DNA of 64,000 nt, taken from positions 62,520,877-62,584,876 of the forward strand of contig CM070548.1 of NCBI GenBank assembly GCA_036346405.1. Reading direction: 5' to 3'. The translations under genes were made by a program, and so were the position numbers. The DNA is from Phyllostachys edulis. Its lineage: Eukaryota > Streptophyta > Magnoliopsida > Poales > Poaceae. Shown here in pieces: positions 1 through 12,096 of this stretch. Below the pieces are notes generated by a model. That model worked only from the letters and a program-made list of their open reading frames with translations. It did no database searches and was not told where the DNA came from. Within the stretch, counting starts at the first letter, position 1; each line of letters starts with the position of its first letter.

Positions 1-169
1 TCCTCATATGTTTCTGACCATGGAACGTTTAAGAATAATCATCGTAGAACATGCTTGATAACAAATATTAACGATATTATTCTGGGAACAAGATAACATA
101 TTATCCAATATTATGAACATAATGAAATATAATCATCTCTATGATTGCCTCTAGGGCATATTTCCAACA
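1..169 (-). mobile_element. Partial Ty1/copia LTR, Angela/BARE/RIRE1-like
   Basis: Read on the minus strand the sequence starts at 169 with TGTTGGAAATATGCCCTAG and is AT-rich. That opening matches what I know of Angela/BARE/RIRE1-type cereal copia LTRs. The terminal CA on the plus strand is at 168-169, after which a different sequence begins. Because the TG end faces right, this is the 5' LTR of a minus-strand element, or a solo LTR, whose remainder lies left of the window. The five bases at 170-174 (GTCTC) are the expected TSD, but the partner copy is not visible. Family assignment rests on the LTR start only. Confidence 0.7.
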
Positions 170-2690
170 GTCTCCTTTCTTGAAACCCTAAATTATCCTC
201 CCGGGGTTCATCCTCATTGCGTCGCAATCTGCCGAAGAACGCCGGCTACCGAAGCTCTTTCCCGACGGATCTCTTCGCCGTCGGACCTTGTCAGCCTGTG
301 ACATCTTCGCCTGTGGGTTCACATCAACGTGGGCTACACCATGCTCGCACTATCTTCTCCAAAGAACCCCCTACGTCGCCGTCGCTAGTTTGCCTCAAAT
401 TCGGCCGCGTCGGCCATCTTGTTGATCTGCACGCCAGTGAGTGCTCTTGGCCGTCCAAGCGCGTCAACTTGCGCCAAATCTTATTCTCGTTCAACTCCCT
501 CTCCTTTTGGTGCTTCTCAGTCACCGAATTTCCATCGCCGCTGTGACCCGAGGATCTTACCGTTGGCCATAACCTCCTGTTCTTCTCTGTCTTTCTTCTT
601 TTGCCACCTCAGCTGCCACCTCCTCGGCCATGTCATCAAATTGGCTTGTGTGTCATCCTTGTGGCAGCCAAGTCAGCGATCCAAGTGGTGGACCAAAGTC
701 CAAACCCGAGCCAAACATCTGTGAACTCAATCCACATACACCATATCAATGACCAGTGGGTCCCACCGGTCAAATTCAATTGATTCTATTTATTTTCAGC
801 CGAAAATCATTGATGATGTCAGCATGACCAATTAATTGTTTTTCCTTCAGAGAAACAATTATCTAAATCTAAAATTCTGGTTTATATCATTTCATGTGAA
901 TCTTCCAAAGCTCATATCTTTTGCATCCGAACTCCGATCTAGTCCATTCAAATTCCTAAATTAATCTAAATTCAAGATCTATTTATCTTTGATTTTATTT
1001 AATTTTTGGAGTTTGCTTCATCTCTGTTATTTATTTATTGGGTTTATTTGCTTGTTTGCGAATAGACGTTGATACTTCGAAAAGCTTTGAGTAAGGAGGA
1101 GTATACCAAGATCAAGATCAATCTCAGGATTTATTTCAAGACAAGCCGTAGTCCTTTGATCATATTGAACCTATGATTTTAAAAGTATATTGTTTTATAC
1201 AATTGCATGCTATCTTTATATAAATTGTTTTGGGATTAGTTATTACCTGTTGCCATTATGCCTCCATTGATTATTTGAATACCCTGAATCATTTGTCACC
1301 CTAGCATGGATAATTTTAGTTGGACATATTTGTATCACCAACATGGGTATCGTATAGATGCTTAGTCAAGCTTAGTTACGATGGGTTCATCATCACATGT
1401 GTCTTAATGATTATTCTTGACTTAATGATATATGGAATTATGGTGGTGAGCCACTCTTGTTAAAATTTATGTATCATAACAGGGTGTGTCATTGGTTGTA
1501 GTTAAACAAAAAAATGGTTTTCACTCGGGCGAGCAGGATGGGGGATTGAGGGTGTGGGTTTACCATGGTTTTGGTTGTGGAAAGATTGCCTGGGTAACTT
1601 GTCAAGGACTTAATCTTGTGCGCCATTGAACTGGGCCTTAACCATACAAACTACATGTCTGGTATGGGACTTAGCTAATTAATTAGCGATGTTTTGATTT
1701 GGTTTTGTTTGGGTTGTGTTTGGCGTAAGAGGGGGCCAGGAGGGCGAAACCTTAGCGAACAGAACTGAGTCAAAGCAGGACTTTGTAAAGGCCTTGTCAC
1801 GTGCTCTAGACTGCTTACCTAAGGTAGTGAGTAGTGGTATCGATGCATGCCAAATAAACTAGAGAAATCGTGTCCTGTGGGTAAAGCTGTACAACGTCTG
1901 CAGAGTGTAAAACTATTCGAATAGTCGTGTCCACGGTTATGGATGTGCTCGGGGATTTCACATGAGAGGTAGAGTTTCTTATAAAATGAGTCAGAGTGTG
2001 AATAGGAAGTTCACTTGATAAATATAATGTTTGTTTGGTGAACAGGAAATTCACTTGGTGGTTTGTGTCGATTGGTGAATTGAGGATTCACTTATCATTG
2101 GTTTGGTTGGGAAGTGAATAGGCAGTTCACTGGTTGTTTCAAATCAATTGTTTAATTATTTATTATTGTTTTCATCTACACATTTCAATCTATTTATTGT
2201 ATTTATCGTAAATGTTGCTTTCTGCAAATGAACCATACAACTAACCTTTGTCAGGCCGTGCATGAATACTATTTGCATATATTTCCCTACGGCTTGCTGA
2301 GTGCTTTATGTACTCACGGCTTTACGCCTTTGTTGCTCAGTTCAAGAATATCAAGCTGCTCAGGATTTCTTTCAGAAGGAGGACTATGAAGGTTTTGCGG
2401 ATTAGAATGCGTTCTCCACTCGATTACCTATGGGCATGTTGATTGGCCATTACAAGAGTTTCGTTCCACTGCAAGAGTTTATTTGTTTCTTTAGCCCTGC
2501 ATGGAAATTTAAGGAAATGTTGACCATAAGGTCCAATTATTATTATTATTTGTTACTCTGAGATCTTTTTAGTTAAATCGAATAAATGCATGGTATTTCA
2601 TCACTGTTTCCTGTGTGAGCTAGCTACTGATCTGAGACTAGTTCAGAATACACAGAGGGTTCCTGAGAGGCATTTTCGGGTCCTGAGACA
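170..2690 (+). mobile_element. 3' part of a very long Ty3/gypsy LTR (relative of the 18744-23080 LTR)
   Basis: No credible gene lies here. The stretch shares ordered blocks with the two complete giant LTRs in the window. Around 1150 it reads TTTGATCATATTGAACCTA, as at about 21125. Around 1750-1815 it has the ACCTTAGCG ... GTAAAGGCCTTGTCA ... CTCTAGACTGC block found at 21815-21890. Around 1885-1945 it has the CTGCAGAGTG ... GGTTATGGA block found at 21970-22015. It ends ...CCTGAGACA at 2690, exactly where the minus-strand pol sequence of element A resumes, so 2691-2695 (TCATG) is the expected TSD. The 5' part is off-window, beyond the copia LTR that interrupts it. Confidence 0.65.
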
Positions 2691-3636
2691 TCATGTGGTA
2701 ATTTCTGGCCCGATGACGAAGGCGTTTTGCTTCAGCCGCATCTTCGGGTTCTTCGCCTACAAGGTACTTGATGATGATGTCTCACCAATCTGTCCCGATG
2801 ACTGGGAGCACTAGGCGTGCGGTCCCTTATGCTTCGGGCTCAGCTCCTTATACTTCGGACGCAGCCGAGGGTTCCCTAAGTGTCTCGTAAAGGACATCCT
2901 ACGGGTGGCCTTCACCGGAGTTGGCAATTTTTGCCTATTTGTCTACTGCCTCGTTGTTGCCCCTAGGGATTGCTTGGACAGTGATGTCGAGGAAGTGCTT
3001 GGCAGCCACTTGCACCGCGGCTAGGTACCTGGCCATTTTGGGGCCCCTCGCCAGGAACAACTTGTCGAAGTGGCCCACCATGAGGTGGAAGTCGCTCTTG
3101 ATGATGATGCGCTTTGCTCCTAGCGCTTTTGCTTTGCGGAGGCCCAATAATAGCGCTTCATACTCCGAGGCATTGTTTGTCGTCGAAAAGTCCAAGCGGG
3201 CGCGTGAGACACGCTCCGTCCATCCGAGGCGACTAAAATGGCTGTGGTGCCGGATACGACAGCGCACCAAGATCCGTCAGTGTACATTATCCATAGGGCT
3301 CGATTTCAGTGGGTGGCTGTCCTTCGGTACGTGGGGTCCATTTGGCCACGAAGTCCGCCAAGGCCTGCGATTTGATGGCGGTTTGTGCCGCGAAGGAGAC
3401 GTTGAAGGGCGCCAGCTCGGCCGCCCACTTGCCTATCTGGCCCGAGGTGTGTTTGTTCCGTAACATCAATGCTAGCGGGTAAGACGTCGGCACCATGATG
3501 GAGTGTGCCAAGAAGTAGTGCCAGAGCTTGCGCGAGGCCATGAGTAGAGCATACGTCAGCTTTTTGAGTTCCGTGTATCGGATCTTGGCCCCTTGGAGGG
3601 CCTCCGAGAAATAGTATACTGGGCGTTGGCCGTTGC
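2691..3636 (-). pseudogene. Element A pol fragment: RT-RNase H connection and RNase H
   Basis: Minus-strand frames at 3541-3287 and 3270-2935 encode the tail of the reverse transcriptase/RNase H region. They include the connection block ending LADFVAKW, and an RNase H core with NNASEYEALLLGL and a following IKSDF where the family usually has GDS. Beyond 2935 the same strand continues with the spacer seen between RNase H and integrase in Tat elements (WRDIIIKYL near 2790), with stop codons. RNase H removes the RNA strand during reverse transcription. The fragment is cut at 3636 by the solo LTR and at 2691 by the long LTR, and several frame changes show that it is not functional. Confidence 0.8.
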
Positions 3637-6600
3637 TGCAACATCTTAAACAATGGTTTGTGTTTCAAATGTATAAAAATGGGGATAAATTAAAACTTTT
3701 GATGCCTCATGATGTCATTTGAAATTTTCTGGAAACTTTCCCCGTGAATTTTCCCATTTTCTTAGACCAATGCTTTAATTGATGAAAGCATAATCCTTTA
3801 TAACTTTCTAATCAAATCTTGTGATAATCCTTTGGAAATATTTTTCCTAAGTTCTAGATCATCCTAGTAACCTCTCTGAAAAACTTCATAATTTTCAGAT
3901 TTTAGTTGCTATTTCTAAAGAGCTAGTCAAACCAGTTAGAACTCTGGTCAAACCCCTAGGGCAGCCACTTCTGAATTTTCTAGAGAGCAATGCAGTGCAT
4001 GAAAATTCCTAGAAAAATTATACAAGGTTATCCTCAGATCCAGCAAGCTTCCATGAAAATTTCACAATTTTTGGAGCTTCGGAGTTGCCTCCAAAAATTC
4101 CCTATCTTCTCAGCCTTTTAGATCCAAGTTATTAATCACTATTCCTCGGACTCAGACCCGAGTCAGAGTCCGACCCGAGCCGGCTTGGCTCGACCCAACC
4201 AACTAACCACGCCGATTGTGGGCCATCCGATGGAAACTCAGTGGTCCAGATCGCGTAACCCTTCCGCCAGGTCCGAACGAACGCGCTCAACGCCAACCGT
4301 CCGATCTTGCATCGACGGCTCTGATCGCGTACCGCTTCGGCTGGGTCTGAAAGCTCTCGCTCGTTGTCAACTGTTTGATCTCGATCCAATGGCCCACGCT
4401 GACCCATTTCACTCGCCTCTCTCGGCCGAAGTCATCGACGCCATGGCCCCACTGTCGGTGTGTCTTCCACCTCTCGCTGACAGCGCCACCACACGCCACG
4501 CGCCAGCTGTCGTGCCCTTCTGCGCTATCGTCTTCGCCAGGTCACACCGTCAATCCACCGCCCCCGCGGCCCAACTAGGGGACTCGCCCGTTCACGCCGC
4601 TTCCCTTCCAGCCGTTGGAGCGCTATAACCCGCCCTCGTTCTCTCGTAATCCTTCACTTTCCCTCTCGGTGACTGAGGGAAAGGAGGCAAGAACTCAACC
4701 CCCTCTTGGGTGAGCTTCCTCCGCGTGGTTCCCCCTTCTTCCTCTTCCTTCACCGCCCCCTTGTACGCCGGTTTGAGCTCTGGTCTTTGTGTGTAGGCCC
4801 TGGAACACGAGGAGCGCCCCCATCTTCTCTGGAGCGCGTCCAGAGCGTGTACCCGACGCCGCCGTCGTGTCAACCTTCACTCCAATGAGCCATTCTCCCA
4901 TCTAAGTGCGTCATCTCATGCTTTCGAACACCCAGATGATTTCCCCTCAACCAATTTAACTTTCGATCTCAGGATTCGTCAGAATCGAGCTCTTCCCCAT
5001 TTTCGGCCGCAAGAGCCATTTTCTTCCCCGACGACAGCACGGTGACGCTTAAATCAATTCCGTGCGATTTCACCATCTCTTTAGTACCCTTAAGCTATCC
5101 CGACCTTCCTTTCCCTCCCTTTGTCCTCAGGTTGAGCTCTCCTCAGTGAAGTGTCGCCGCCGCCTCGGTTTCTCGTCACCGGCTCAACTCCAACCACCCC
5201 TGTCCTTCCGTGTCACTCAGGTAGCATCCCTGAGCCTCCCTTTTGCTCCTGCGCGCGTTGAATCACCTCGGGCGCCATCGCTCTGCGCAGTGGCTTGTAG
5301 CCCGAGCACCACCGCCGCCTTAGCTCGCCGCGCCGCCGCGTCGGACCACCGCTGGCCTCGCCGCTGGTGCCGTCGGGTGTGCGAGGTTGCGGGCTATCCA
5401 TTTTGAGCACCCGGCCGAGCCGCCATGCTCTGGTTCGCCGGCGATTCACCGGGGAAACTCGCGCCCGAGCGCGCCCTGCGTGGCAGTTTCGGACCGCCAC
5501 TGTAGCGCAGTCATTAGCTTTAATTGTTGATGATTAGCATTAAGTGTGTCTTATCCGTCTTAATATTTCACTTACATGCGGGCCCGTCAAAACAGTAAAA
5601 CAATCCTTTTACTCTTAAGCCTTTGTGACACTAACGCGTGGGCCCGTGGCCATTTTTGACCGAGCCAGCGCTGACTGGGATTGGTTTGACCGCGGCCCCA
5701 CTAGTCAGTGACCGTGGCTAGGTTAGGCTGGGTATAAAAAGTATTTTATATTTATATGAAATCCGAAATGCTTTATTTATGAACTAAAAATTGGTTAAAC
5801 TTCAAAATTGCATAAGTAATTCATTTTGGCTCCAAAATTGATGATTCAAATTTTGTTAGTTTCCTTTTTAAATGTACTTTAATATAAAAATGGGTTGAAT
5901 CATGTTACTATTCCAGAAAACACTTTTGGCAAAATTACTTTAGGTTTAGTAATATTGTTGCACTAAAAATTGTTTTAACTTCAAAAATACATAAGTATTT
6001 CTCTGTAACTCCAAATTAAGTAAAATCAATTTTGTTGGATTCCTATGTTACTGTACTTAAATGTAGAATCATTTTTGAGCATGTTACTATTACTAAAAAT
6101 CTTAGTTTACAATTGTTTTGTACACTACTTTCATGACTTTGAAAAATCATAGAAAATTCATCTTAGCTCAAAATGAGGTGAATCAAATTCCATTGCTCAT
6201 CTCATGTGGTGCTCTGTCTACCATAAAAATTTCATGAACACCACCTCTCTGGAAATTTTCACCAAAACATTTAAATTCGGATGAACAGTAACAGATAGCA
6301 ATTTATTTGGATTTTCTGGAAAACTGACTTTCAAACTGCCATAACTTTTGCGTAGATCATCCAAATCAATTGATTCTTGTTGATAAATTCACCTAACATC
6401 ATTCTATACCTTATGTGAATTTTTCATGATTTTTGGATGACTTTGAATTTTTGGGTCTTTTTGGTATTATTCGTTCTTATTGTGCTTTCGATTCTTTCGA
6501 TAGGTTCTGACAAAATTATTGATTACGTGAGTGATCCTCTACAGCAAGAAATCCAGCAAGGCAAGCAGTTTGATCATAATAATCCTATTACTTTCAAAGT

Positions 6601-8148
6601 CTAATACTTTGTTTACAAATTGTATGTATGCATGCTTTTGTGTCAAAGTTTATTTTCCAGATTAGAGGTAGTTATTCCTATTGCATGGTTGCCCTTAAAT
6701 TATTATCCCCTGCCACTAAACATAAGGTATTAATCTCGCCGGTGAATTAGAGCCCGGTGGTTGAATTATGCACTTTTATTATCTTTACGGTGTCATGCTT
6801 AGAAATGCTTAGCTACCGGTAGAATTGGGCGGTTATCGACTTAGTTGATAACTTTGATCACACAAAATTATTATTATCATTATGCTCAGCACTTTGTGCT
6901 TTGTTACGTTGTAAAGTGTAAAACTGAAAATAAAATATTTTAGACTTGGGCATATGGTTGATGGTGTGATTATCTGGTGTGTGGTGGTATGCCCAAGTCA
7001 ACAAGGACCGAGTTACTTGTGCCACCGTACCGAGCAATTATTGTGTGCTAACCACACGAGGGGGATATGGGACCTCTCTTGGCTAAGTACTTTGGGGGGT
7101 GTTAATTATGAGTCGCTAGTGGTTGTTGTAAACAAAAATGTTTGTTGTTGTGAAAGGAGGGGAGCATCCGCAAACGGCTTGAGCTGGCCGATGTGTCCTT
7201 CTCTTTGTAGGGGTGCGACTCTTAATTAGCACAATCCATTGGAAATGTCTCGTAGGACTTAGCCATGCCGGCATACCAAAGGTAGTGTGCTTAATCTAGT
7301 GGCAAAAAGGCGGTCTGACGTGTGGGTACATTGGTACACCCCTGCAGGGTATAATCTATTCGAATATCCTCGTCTTAGGTTATGGACACGCTTGGATACG
7401 CCCCGTGAGAACTAGACTATAATATTTAATTAAAACTTGATGTGGGTGGTATGAATGGGGAATTCATGCTATTGTTGTGGTGGCTATTGGGTTAGCCACT
7501 TTCAGGATGTCTGGTTATTATTGTTACTTGTATCTTGCTGTTTTTGTCAAATAAAAATAGATTGTAAAACTGCTTTAAATCTATTACATTATTGCAAATG
7601 AAAACTTGCTTTATGCTGAAATTTGAGTCTAGAGCCTCCTCCACTTAAATAAGCTTGCATGTAGCTATGTATAGGCTGTTACCCTACACGTAAGTCTTGC
7701 GAGTACATTTTTGTACTCATTTGCTTTGCTTAACTAAATGTTGCAGAGAAGGAAGCTGATCCCCAAGGGATCCACTTTTGTGAGCTGTGCGGCGGGTTTG
7801 ACGACTAGGTTGATGGCCGGTTGGTTGTCTTGTGGGTTAAAGGCATACTAATTGGCTCTTGTTTATCGCCATCTTATGGCTTTTTCCTTCCGCTGTTTAT
7901 TTATCTCTTTAGATGTTATTTGGCCGGTCGCCCCCTTTTGTAATAACTCTATTATGTATGTCTTTTGAATTGCTTAGTTGTGCTTCAGTTCTATGTGTTG
8001 AATGGAATTGATGCATAATTTTTGTATGGGGTATGTGTACTACAATTCTGGGAAGTACATATACGCCGAGAGTCGAGATATTTGATTTGTAATGCTAGAA
8101 CCATCTTGATGGTTAAGTATTACAATTTAAATACCCCAGGTTCTCACA
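3637..8148 (+). mobile_element. Solo LTR (4.5 kb) of a giant-LTR Ty3/gypsy family
   Basis: The block starts TGCAACATC at 3637 and ends GGTTCTCACA at 8148. It is flanked by a perfect 5-bp target-site duplication, GTTGC (3632-3636 and 8149-8153). Element A pol reads continuously across it once it and one TSD are removed. It has no gag-pol and no second LTR, so it is a solo LTR left by LTR-LTR recombination. It shares landmarks with the LTRs at 170-2690 and 18744-23080 (for example CTATTCGAATA...GGTTATGGACA near 7350). A GC-rich stretch (about 4140-5500) gives several ORFs of about 60-150 codons with no recognisable domain; I treat them as chance. Confidence 0.9.
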
Positions 8149-9840
8149 GTTGCTCTCTTGGATGAGGACTGCGTTCACCGCCGATGACGAGGTGGCGAGT
8201 TATAGTAGGAGGTCTGCATCTTGCTTTGGGCTGGTCAGGCTTGGTAGCTGGGTGAGATATTGTTTGAGTTCTTGGAAAACCTTCTAACAGTTGTCCGTCC
8301 ATCGAAACGACTCCGTTCCTCGGAGGGTTCTAAAGAAGGGCATGGCCTGCTCCACGGAGCGGGACAAGAAGCGACTGAGGGCTGCGAGGTGCCCCGTCGG
8401 CCTTTGTACCTCCCGGGCACTGCAGGGAGGGGTCCATCTCTTCGATGGCCCTGACCTTCTCGGGGTTGGCTTCAATGCCTCTCTCGAATACGAGGAACCC
8501 CAGGAGCTTGCCCGCTTTTACCCCAAAAGCGCATTTTTCGGGGTTGAGCTTGATCCCCTCTGCCCAAAGGTTGGGGAAGGTTTCTCGCAAGTCCTCTGTG
8601 TGGGAGCCCGCCAACCTGCTTTTTACCACTATGTCATTGACATATGCTTCGATGTTGCGGCCAAGCTGGTCTGCCAACACCTTCGTGATGAGCCAGGCGA
8701 AAGTGGCACCCACATTTTTTAGTCTGAAGGGCATACGGGTGAAGCAGTAGGTGCCGATGGTGGTGATGAAGGCGGTTTTAGGCTCATCCTCCTTGGCCAT
8801 GAATGTCTGGTGATACCCGGAGTAGGCGTCCAGGAAGCTCATGAGCTCACAGCCCATGGTGGCATCCACCAGCTGGTCGATGCGGGGCAAGGGGAAATCA
8901 CCTTTTGGGGATGCTTTGTTTAGGTCGGTGAAGTCGACGCACATGCGCCATTTGCCGGTGCTTTTTTTGTACCAAGATGGGATTGGCCAGCCATTCGGAG
9001 TGTTTGACCTCACAGATGCCCGCCTTGAGAAGCTTGGCAATCTCTTTCTTTGCTGCTTCTAGTCGCTCCACCGACATGCGCCACAATTTTTGTTTCTTCG
9101 GGGGTGCATCACCTCGGATCGCCAAGCGGTGTTCGATGGTTCCCCGAGCTACCCCGGGGATGTCCTCCGGTCCCCACGCGAAGACGTCCGCATTGCTGTG
9201 GAGCACTTTGAGGATGGCTTCGTAAGCTTCCGCTGAGAGCTCTACGCCGAGGGTCACCATTTTCTTCGGGGAAGCCTCCTGCACGGGGACTCTCTGGAGT
9301 TGTCCCTCTGGTTTGGGCTTTGGCGCCTGCTTCACCGAGGGTGGGCTTGTGTGGTCGCTCTTGTCTGGCCCGACGGTGTGGACATGTTGGGCTGGTGAGA
9401 GTGCCTCTAGCTCTGTGTGCCTTGCAAGGTCCTGGTCCCCCCGCACCGTGACTATGCCCTTTGGTGCAGGAATCTTCATGCATAGGTAATTGTGGTGGGC
9501 TATGGCGCTGAAGGTGTTGAGCGTGGCCCAGCCGAGGATGGCGTTGTACTGGTAGGGCATTTGAACGACGTCAAACGTGATGACCTCTGTTCGGGATGCA
9601 AAGTTATCGCTGAATGTGATGGCCAGGTCGATCTGGCTTAAGGCCATCACGGGCCTTCCCCTGAAGCCTATCAGGGGTATGCTTGGGAGTGATAGGCGAT
9701 CTTGGGGGGATCATCATCTTGTCGAAGGCGTCCGCAAACAGGAGGTCCGCTAAGCGTCCTCCGTCAAGGAGGACGTGTCTGACCTCGAAATTCGCGACGC
9801 TGGCGGAGATGACGAGGGGGTCCTGGTGCAGGAAATACAC
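8149..9840 (-). pseudogene. Element A pol: protease and reverse transcriptase, broken
   Basis: Minus-strand frames cover a retroviral-type aspartic protease (about 9840-9480; DGG at the active-site position inside VLLDGG, and the later YNAILG block) and a reverse transcriptase (about 9130-8330; KWRMCVDFTDLNKA, SFLDAYSGYHQ and MPFRLKNVGATF blocks). The polymerase box reads YVND where the family has YVDD, so one catalytic aspartate is replaced by asparagine. A run of seven T's at 8963-8969 marks a frameshift inside the RT: the motif before it lies in one frame and KWRMCVDF in another. Another frame change lies inside the protease. The neighbours are gag upstream and the solo LTR downstream. The pieces are clear by motif, but the gene is dead. 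Confidence 0.85.
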
Positions 9841-11440
9841 ACCCTAGGCATCCTCTGGGCTGAAGGAGATTGGTATCTTGGCGTAGTGAGGTAGGCTGGA
9901 TACAGGGTATGTTGCGAGGTGGTGAATCTGTCGGGCGTACACAAGGCGTTGTCTTTTGGAGGCCGTGCCGAGCAAGGATCTTCTAGCGATCATATTTATG
10001 ATCCTTTGCTAGTGCTCCCCGTGGCCTCCTTCTATGCGGGGTCTCAGTGGTGGGGCAGGCAATTTGGTTGTCGGCCCTTCCCCTGTCATCATTCTCTGCT
10101 GGCTGTCGGCCGCAGTTCATGTAGTCCCGCATGACCGCAATGGTGCGGCACTCGCTGACCGTGTATGATCCTTCACCATGGAGATCACAAAATGGCGAGG
10201 GGCTTTTGACGTCGGCGCGGTTGTTGGGCTGTCGGCCACCGTTGCACCCGCCTCCTCGGTTGCGGCTACGGCCCCCTCGGCCTCCATGCCTCCCCCCTCG
10301 GGGGGTGGGCCACCGTCTACGTGATAGACGTTGCGGCCCTTTTGTCGGTAGTCGTTGGCCTGTAGCTTGATGGGTGCCCCGGCCGTGGCGGCAGCGGGTC
10401 CTTCTTTCATGGGTGGCGTGCCCAGGGTGGATGTTGGGGCAGCAGGGGCCGCGCCTCTCCTAATACTATCTTGTTCCACTTGGGTGTACTCTTCCATCTT
10501 GTCGAAGAGCTCTGTCATCGTGCGGACAGGCTTGCAGGCTAGTCTTTCCGACAGGGGGGCCTTCTGGAGCTTGCATGTGGCTGCGTTTATAACAATGGTT
10601 TCATTGACCCCCTTTACTTGACATTTTACCTTCGCAAATTTTTTGAAGAAGCTACGGAGGGATTCGCTAGGGGTTTACTTTACTGTGAACAGGTGCCCCG
10701 CGTCCTTCAACTCCATTTAATTTCCCTAGAAATTGTTGCGAATGAGGTCCACAACTGTTCCCACGCATATATGGAGGGGGGATGGTGAAGAACTATGTCA
10801 GTGCCACGCCCTTGAGGGCGAGGGTGACACTTTTTGCCTTTGTAGTGTCGTCTCCTCCAGCCGCCTCGATAGTGGTCTCCTACACCCGAAGGAATTCAGC
10901 AGGGTCCGTGCACCCCTCGAAGGGTGTGACCTCCGGCATCTTGTACCCTTGTGGCCAGCGGGCCGTCTCCAACTCGGTGCTCAACTAGGAGCTAGGGTCC
11001 CCCCCCCCGAAGCAGTGGGACGGGAGGTATGGTCGCCGGAGCTGAAGGGGCAGTCTCTGCTCTGGTGGTTGGCAAGGGCCAGAGCAGGGCCGCGAGGGTT
11101 ATCTCCGACAGATGTCGAAGGCCCGCTATCTCCCTACAAAGGTCTTCCAGTTCTCGCTGGAGGACTTCGTATGACTCTTGGCTTATGCCCGCTACCCCAG
11201 GTGGCAGGCCCACCCCGAGGTTCCCGGGGAGGGATGCCTCCATGGGCCAGGTGTCGCTCCCGACGATATCTCCGTGTGTGGAGTTATTTGCCTCCTCCTC
11301 CGTGGCCTGGTCGGGAGGTGTCACTGCGCGCAGGTTCTGCTTCGCTTGGCCCTCGGGGTACAAGGGGTCGTGGTTGCCGCGGTTGCTTCGGCTATTGTGA
11401 CCTTGGGCTTGGCCCTCTTCTGAGGGGCCATGCTGGTGCT
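9841..11440 (-). pseudogene. Element A gag remnant
   Basis: This region lies between the protease and the primer-binding site on the minus strand, where gag is expected. Open pieces occur at 11363-10992 and 10518-10117. The second begins MTELFDKMEEYTQ and carries Ala/Pro/Gly-rich linkers typical of Tat gag between capsid and nucleocapsid. A zinc-knuckle-like end (minus frame around 10180-10110) is only partly preserved. Gag would form the cytoplasmic particle that packages element RNA. The high GC of the plus strand here also yields long chance ORFs (for example 10733-11515), which I do not call. Identification is mostly by position and composition. Confidence 0.6.
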
Positions 11441-11470
11441 TCGAAGTCAGGCTTTGTAGCTTTTCTGCCA

Positions 11471-11491
11471 GTCCCCACGGACGGTGCTAAC
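11471..11491 (-). other. Primer-binding-site region of element A
   Basis: Read on the minus strand this is TTAGCACCGTCCGTGGGGAC, directly next to the LTR edge at 11492. The equivalent site of element B (33571-33591) reads TTGGCGCCGTCCGTGGGGAA, so A carries changes in the GGCGCC core. The tRNA species was not determined. Confidence 0.65.
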
Positions 11492-12096
11492 TGTCGTAGG
11501 AAAAAGACTAAATAGTAAGAGAGGGGGGGACCCCCGATGCCAGGGAATGGCCGGGGAGTCCTTGTAGAGGGGACCAGTTGTCAGGTGGTGTGTATATTTC
11601 TTTGCCCGAAAATTTTGGTCCTCCTCATTACATGGGGAAAGGTGGCTATTTATAGCCTTACAAAAGGGGATAGGAGATTACGGCTCTACCCCTAAAAAGG
11701 TCCCCTGTAGGTAGGGGCTACAGGGGCTTTTCCTACCCCTACGCGTAGCCTTCACCATGTGGTAGACCTTCCTGGACCCGGTCTACCCTGGTTGGTGCAC
11801 CTGGCCCAGCAGAATCCTTTGACCCTTCACATCTTGCAGGGCGGCTCCCGCCGAGGGGGCTTCACGCCCCTATGTTGCCTTAAGGTGGTCCTGCGAGATG
11901 CCCCGGGGCTCCCTCAACGGCCCTTTGTAGCCTTCGAGCCCCCTCCGACGCCCCTGGTGTGGCCTCCGGGCCCCCTTCGGGCCCCCCGTCCTCGGCCCCC
12001 TGGGGCCCCATGCGACCTCGGGCCCCTTCTTCGGGTTCGGGGGGTGTGGTGCTTGCTGGTCGTGGGGCCGATGGGCTACCCCTATGATAGTGCTCA
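11492..12096 (-). mobile_element. Element A 5' LTR
   Basis: On the plus strand the LTR starts TGTCGTAGG at 11492, immediately next to the primer-binding site. The left edge is well supported. The right edge is inferred from ...TGCTCA at 12096, since the partner LTR is off-window. The GC-rich part nearest the outer edge (about 11900-12060) gives chance ORFs on both strands. Confidence 0.6.
11646..11655 (-). promoter_or_regulatory. TATA box of element A LTR
   Basis: Minus-strand CTATAAATAG lies in a GC-balanced part of the LTR, about 160 bp before the primer-binding site, as expected for the promoter of the genomic transcript running leftwards. Confidence 0.6.

Larger units (their letters stand above)
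2691..12096 (-). mobile_element. Element A: Tat-type Ty3/gypsy retrotransposon, 5' half
   Basis: The element is read right to left: 5' LTR (11492 to about 12096), primer-binding-site region, gag, protease, reverse transcriptase, then RNase H and a spacer heading for integrase, cut off at 2691 by the long LTR. A solo LTR (3637-8148) separates the RT and RNase H parts. The primer-site context (revcomp of GTCCCCACGGACGGTGCTAA) resembles that of element B, and the gag-PR-RT-RH organisation is Tat/RIRE2-like. Integrase and the 3' LTR are not in the window. Frames are broken at several places, so this is a dead copy. The outer LTR edge near 12096 is a guess from ...TGCTCA; 12128 is an alternative. 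Confidence 0.75.

Noticed and set aside
217..783. Overlapping plus- and minus-strand ORFs of 60-110 codons
   Set aside because: They lie inside a long LTR, overlap in several frames and show no domain or codon pattern.
4132..5500. Several ORFs up to 147 codons on both strands
   Set aside because: They fall in a GC-rich part of a solo LTR with exact TSDs and have no recognisable domain; the clustering in all frames is compositional.
10733..11515. 260-codon plus-strand ORF
   Set aside because: It is the antisense shadow of the GC-rich gag region of element A and contains no domain.
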